Assembly: GCA_934792465.1 (NCBI GenBank)
Contig: CAKVOK010000086.1
Span: forward strand, 1 to 8,116
DNA length: 8,116 nucleotides
Reading direction: 5' to 3'
From: an uncultured Clostridia bacterium
GTDB taxonomy: Bacteria > Bacillota > Clostridia > RUG12999
Below are positions 5,572 through 8,116 of the stretch, piece by piece. Below the pieces are notes generated by a model, which did not search any database, was not told where the DNA came from, and was given only the letters and a program-made list of their open reading frames with translations. Position numbers and translations under genes: made by a program. Each line of letters starts with the position of its first letter. Position 1 is the first letter of the stretch.

Positions 5572-6819
5572 ATGGATATACAAAATTATTTGAAAAGCAT
5601 GGGACTTTTAAGACTTCCCCGTGATTATTACGATAAAATAGCCATGTGGGAAGATTGGTACAAGGGCAAATCCGCCGGATTTCACAGCTATACGCAATAC
5701 AACGGCAAGCATACGATAAGCCGCTGCCGCGCATCTCTTTCCATGGCAAAAAGAGTGTGCGAGGAATGGGCGAATCTTCTGCTCAACGAAAAGGTGAATA
5801 TCGCCTTTAAAAACGAGAAAAATTCCGATTTGCTGAATAGAATATTCGACAGCAGCAATTTCTATGCGAACGCCGCAATGCTTCTCGAACTGACGTTTGC
5901 ACTCGGCACGGGTGCGTTCGTGGAATACGGCGAGGGCGAAAACACGGTTATGGATTTCGTCAGTGCGGATATGATTTATCCTCTTTCGTGGCACAGCGGA
6001 ATCGTGGACGAATGTGCCTTTGCCAGCCGTATATATAAGAACGGCACAAACTGCATATACATAAATATTCACGAAAAAGAGGGCGGAAGATATTCGATAA
6101 GGAATATTTTCGTTGACGATTACGGCAAGGAAATCAAATTTGACGATACCATAGACGGCGAAATGAGCGATGTAAAAAGATTTCAGATTATCCGACCGAA
6201 TACGGTTAATAACATATCGTTCCGCAGTCCCATGGGAATATCGGTTTTTTCCGACAGTATCGATGTTTTGAAAAGTATTGATTTGATTTACGACAGCTAT
6301 CAGAACGAATTTCGGCTGGGTAAAAAGAGGATTCTTGTGCCTGCCGGAATGGCGCAGCTCCAATCTTCGAACGGCGCTATGAAGCCTATTTTCGACGATA
6401 ACGACACCGAATTTTATGCGATGAGCGATAAATCGCTGACGGATTTAAAGGAAATCAATATGACGCTGCGCACGGACGCACACGAAACGGCGCTGCAAAG
6501 AAATCTCGACTTGCTTTCGCTGAAATGCGGTCTTGGCTGCGACAGATTCAAATACGACAGCAAGAGCATAAAGACGGCTACGCAGGTCATAAGCGAAAAA
6601 TCGGAGCTGTATCAAAACATAAAGAAACACGAAAAGCCCATTGAAGCGGCTCTCAAAGGGATTGCCCTGTGCATAACGGGCGAGATTCCCGAAATCAAAT
6701 TTGACGACAGTATTATCGAAGATACCGATTCCGTTGCACAGAGAGCAATGCAGGAATTTGACAAGGGAATAATCACGAAAGAGGAATATATTAAGCGTGT
6801 ATACGGCAGTGTGAAATAA
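5572..6819 (+). CDS. Phage portal protein (SPP1 gp6 / A118-like)
   Basis: The portal forms the dodecameric ring at the capsid vertex through which the terminase drives DNA. The 415-aa protein starts at ATG 5572 with GGAG (5561-5564) 7 bases upstream, 49 bases after the terminase stop. The family call rests on its place directly after the large terminase, the N-terminal pattern (SLSMAKRVCEEWANLLLNEKVNIAF, residues about 56-80), the following wing/stem-like alpha-beta region, and a C-terminal stretch (ITKEEYIKRVYG) typical near the end of such portals. Portals of this group are usually about 450-500 aa, so the C-terminus may be trimmed by 40-80 residues. No scaffold, protease or capsid gene follows; a terminator does. 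No internal stop or frameshift is seen. Confidence 0.78.
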   Translation: MDIQNYLKSMGLLRLPRDYYDKIAMWEDWYKGKSAGFHSYTQYNGKHTISRCRASLSMAKRVCEEWANLLLNEKVNIAFKNEKNSDLLNRIFDSSNFYANAAMLLELTFALGTGAFVEYGEGENTVMDFVSADMIYPLSWHSGIVDECAFASRIYKNGTNCIYINIHEKEGGRYSIRNIFVDDYGKEIKFDDTIDGEMSDVKRFQIIRPNTVNNISFRSPMGISVFSDSIDVLKSIDLIYDSYQNEFRLGKKRILVPAGMAQLQSSNGAMKPIFDDNDTEFYAMSDKSLTDLKEINMTLRTDAHETALQRNLDLLSLKCGLGCDRFKYDSKSIKTATQVISEKSELYQNIKKHEKPIEAALKGIALCITGEIPEIKFDDSIIEDTDSVAQRAMQEFDKGIITKEEYIKRVYGSVK

Positions 6820-6857
6820 TTTTTGCACAATCGGCTGAAAAATTTAATATTTTTTTG

Positions 6858-6900
6858 AATCGAAAGCTGTCTTTTTTTCAAAGGCGGCTTTTGATTTTAT
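6858..6900 (+). terminator. Terminator of the phage cassette
   Basis: AATCGAAAGC (6858-6867) pairs with GCTTTTGATT (6887-6896) with one G-T pair. TGTCTTT/AAAGGCG extends it inside to about 17 bp with a 5-base loop, and TTTATTTG follows. It lies about 40 bases after the portal stop and closes the transcription unit. Confidence 0.8.
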
Positions 6901-6910
6901 TTGAATAAGC

Positions 6911-7016
6911 AGCTAAATTCGCTGTACGAATTTAATTTAGCTGTTTCGTAAGAAACAATTTAGCTATCAAGTGAAACGAGATAATTTAGCTTTGCACGGC
7001 AGTGCAAAATTTAGCT
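6911..7016 (+). repeat. AATTTAGCT repeat array with palindromic spacers
   Basis: AATTTAGCT occurs four times (6934-6942, 6957-6965, 6983-6991, 7008-7016) and its reverse complement AGCTAAATT once at 6911-6919. The spacers are hairpins: GTTTC-GTAA-GAAAC fills 6943-6956 exactly, and TTGCAC-GGCA-GTGCAA fills 6992-7007 exactly. The middle spacer (6966-6982) is only weakly palindromic (ATC/GAT ends). A further hairpin TAAATTCG/CGAATTTA (6914-6921/6927-6934) overlaps the inverted copy. The inverted copy can pair with any of the four direct copies. Not CRISPR: repeats are 9 bases and spacers 14-17. No gene is present here. Confidence 0.75.
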
Positions 7017-7032
7017 GATGTGTATACCGCTA

Positions 7033-7088
7033 CCTACAACCCCTCAGACGGCATACGCCGCCAGCTCCCCTTGCACAGCGGAGCCTAT
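7033..7088 (+). repeat. Composite intergenic repeat, diverged direct-orientation unit
   Basis: This shares the CCTACAACCCCTCAG start, GGC/GCC palindrome, AGCTCCCCTT core and GAGCCTAT end with 1-58 and 7234-7291, but differs in the middle (CATAC instead of CTTTG and a changed hairpin base). Confidence 0.75.
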
Positions 7089-7104
7089 GAAGTCCGCACA
7101 GACC

Positions 7105-7203
7105 CTATTCAGCGGCACTAACCAATGCCTCCCCTGTGTAAGGCGCCGGAAGCTGCCGTGCAGCGGAGGTGTGGGGACCACGTTAGTGGTGGAAGGGTTG
7201 TAA
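7105..7203 (-). repeat. Composite intergenic repeat, inverted-orientation unit with 14-base tag
   Basis: The tag CTATTCAGCGGCAC (7105-7118) matches 161-174. The unit then runs from about 7127 to 7202. Positions 7140-7177 equal 221-258 over 38 bases. Its CCCCTGTGTAAGG (7131-7143) is the inverse of CCTTACACAGGGG in the direct unit that follows. Short frames read through here are not credible genes. Confidence 0.75.
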
Positions 7204-7233
7204 ATCATTGCGCAAAACCGCAAGTAAACACAT

Positions 7234-7385
7234 GCCTACAACCCCTCAGTCGGCTTTGCCGCCAGCTCCCCTTACACAGGGGAGCCTATATAAGTATGTG
7301 CGAACCTAAGTGGGTGCCCTTGCACAGGGGAGCCTATAGAAGCATGTGCAGACCTAAGTAAATGCCCTTACACAGGGGAGCCTAT
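7234..7385 (+). repeat. Composite intergenic repeat, direct unit plus two tandem sub-repeats
   Basis: The first 58 bases equal window positions 1-58. Two sub-repeats of 46 and 48 bases follow (7292-7337 and 7338-7385), each containing ATGTGC, ACCTAAGT and a CCCTT..AGGGG hairpin before GAGCCTAT. One such sub-repeat exists at 59-105. This shows local expansion of the 3' part of the element. Confidence 0.85.
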
Positions 7386-7415
7386 CGAAATCACTACAAA
7401 TTTTTATAAATCATA

Positions 7416-7434
7416 TGTTATAATATTTTATAAT
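7416..7434 (+). promoter_or_regulatory. Likely promoter of the recombinase gene
   Basis: TGTTATAAT (7416-7424) is an extended -10, and a second TATAAT lies at 7429-7434. No consensus -35 is visible 17 bases upstream. The distance to the ribosome binding site (AAAGGAGG, 7440-7447) is short, giving a leader of only about 10-25 bases. Confidence 0.5.
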
Positions 7435-7454
7435 CTGACAAAGGAGGTTTTACC

Positions 7455-8057
7455 ATGAAAATATACGGATATGTGAGGGTGTCAAGCACAGACCAAAATG
7501 AGGATAGACAAATGCTGGCACTCCGCAAACAAAATATTGCAGAAAAAAATATATACGTCGACAAGCTTTCGGGAAAGGATTTTAACAGACCGGCATATAA
7601 AAAACTTCTGCAAAAGCTGCGTGCCGGGGATTTGCTCTATATCCTCTCTATCGACCGTCTCGGCAGAAACTACGAGGAAATTCAAAACCAATGGCGGCTG
7701 CTGACAAAGGATATAGGTGCGGATATATGCGTTATAGATATGCCTTGCCTGGACACAAGACAGGGCAAAGACCTAATGGGAACGTTTATAGCGGATTTGG
7801 TGCTTCAAATATTGTCTTTCGTGGCACAGAACGAAAGAGAGAATATCCGGAAAAGACAACAGCAGGGAATAGTCGCAGCAAAGGCAAAGGGCGTGCGCTT
7901 CGGCAGACCGGAAAAGGATTTGCCCGACGATTTCGTGTCGCTGATTAAACAATGGGAAAGGAAAAGAATTCCGCTAAAAAAGATATTGGAAAAATGCGAA
8001 ATGAGCGAATCCACGTTTTACCGCCGGCTTCGTGAATATCGTATAAAAAAAGAATAA
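7455..8057 (+). CDS. Small serine recombinase (resolvase/invertase family)
   Basis: Site-specific DNA recombinase that cuts and rejoins DNA through a phosphoserine link. The 200-aa protein has the length of the gamma-delta/Tn3 resolvase and Gin/Hin class. Key residues fall at family positions: R8 and catalytic S10 (YVRVSS), Q14, R45, and D67-R68-R71 (SIDRLGRN). The long E-helix spans about 103-137, followed by the KGVRFGRP linker and a C-terminal HTH at about 172-195 (LKKILEKCEMSESTFYRRL). All catalytic residues are intact. ATG 7455 has AAAGGAGG 7 bases upstream. It stands alone with its own promoter and terminator, beside repeats. It might resolve or invert local DNA, or be a relic of a transposon or plasmid. 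No paired res or inverted crossover sites could be identified with confidence. Confidence 0.93.
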   Translation: MKIYGYVRVSSTDQNEDRQMLALRKQNIAEKNIYVDKLSGKDFNRPAYKKLLQKLRAGDLLYILSIDRLGRNYEEIQNQWRLLTKDIGADICVIDMPCLDTRQGKDLMGTFIADLVLQILSFVAQNERENIRKRQQQGIVAAKAKGVRFGRPEKDLPDDFVSLIKQWERKRIPLKKILEKCEMSESTFYRRLREYRIKKE

Positions 8058-8095
8058 CTGTCAAAAGGTGTACTTTTTGACAGTTGTTTTATTAC
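8056..8095 (+). terminator. Terminator of the recombinase gene
   Basis: AACTGTCAAAA (8056-8066) pairs with TTTTGACAGTT (8075-8085) over an 8-base loop, followed by GTTTTATT. The stem begins within the stop codon, so the gene and terminator form a very compact unit. The remaining bases to 8116 are AT-rich with no visible gene. Confidence 0.85.
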
Positions 8096-8116
8096 ATAGT
8101 AATTATAGCATATATT

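Noticed and set aside
4554..5573. Minus-strand frame of 339 codons across the terminase gene
   Set aside because: It lies opposite a terminase with all motifs intact and has no ribosome binding site; it is a codon-bias shadow.
6911..7016. CRISPR array
   Set aside because: Repeat length is 9 bases, spacers are 14-17 bases and mostly palindromic, and no cas gene is nearby.
7018..7361. Short plus-strand frames in the right repeat block
   Set aside because: They consist only of the intergenic repeat units and lack translation signals; Pro/Cys/Leu-rich products are typical of translated repeats.

Overview
The window looks like a chromosomal segment of a low-to-medium GC Firmicute, most likely a gut-type clostridium (Oscillospiraceae/Ruminococcaceae-like). 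Reasons: strong GGAGG-type ribosome binding sites, clostridial-style TyrRS and SLH surface protein, a PBSX/SPP1-type phage packaging pair, and many dispersed intergenic repeats. The taxonomic call is inference; no rRNA or tRNA gene is present.

Layout. (1) 1-321: composite intergenic repeat with modules in both orientations. (2) 384-1586: tyrS, tyrosyl-tRNA synthetase, followed by a hairpin terminator. (3) 1708-2982: secreted S-layer-homology (SLH) protein. (4) 2981-3363: no gene, but an unbroken train of hairpins. The first six fold on paper into two consecutive four-way junctions (2981-3081 and 3083-3243); two more hairpins follow, the last a 19-bp terminator. (5) 3425-6896: a compact phage-derived transcription unit with its own promoter and terminator. 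It encodes a 38-aa acidic peptide, a 127-aa double-HTH protein (terminase small subunit candidate), a 72-aa helical protein, the large terminase and a portal protein. There are no capsid, tail, lysis or integrase genes. (6) 6911-7016: array of four AATTTAGCT 9-mers separated by short, mostly palindromic spacers. (7) 7033-7385: a second copy of the composite repeat; 58 bases are identical to the window start. (8) 7455-8057: a small serine recombinase with its own promoter and terminator.

How the genes fit together. tyrS and the SLH gene are ordinary host genes with separate signals. The packaging cassette sits between host DNA and repeats as an intact but cargo-free terminase/portal module. 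It is either a prophage remnant or a retained satellite-like or domesticated unit. Two of its genes appear to start at AUA: the 72-aa gene at 4060 has no ATG/GTG/TTG near its Shine-Dalgarno sequence, and the terminase has a perfect GGAGGTGA placed for an AUA at 4302 rather than the AUG at 4287. The tandem four-way junctions, the AUA starts and the orphan packaging cassette are the observations most worth following up.
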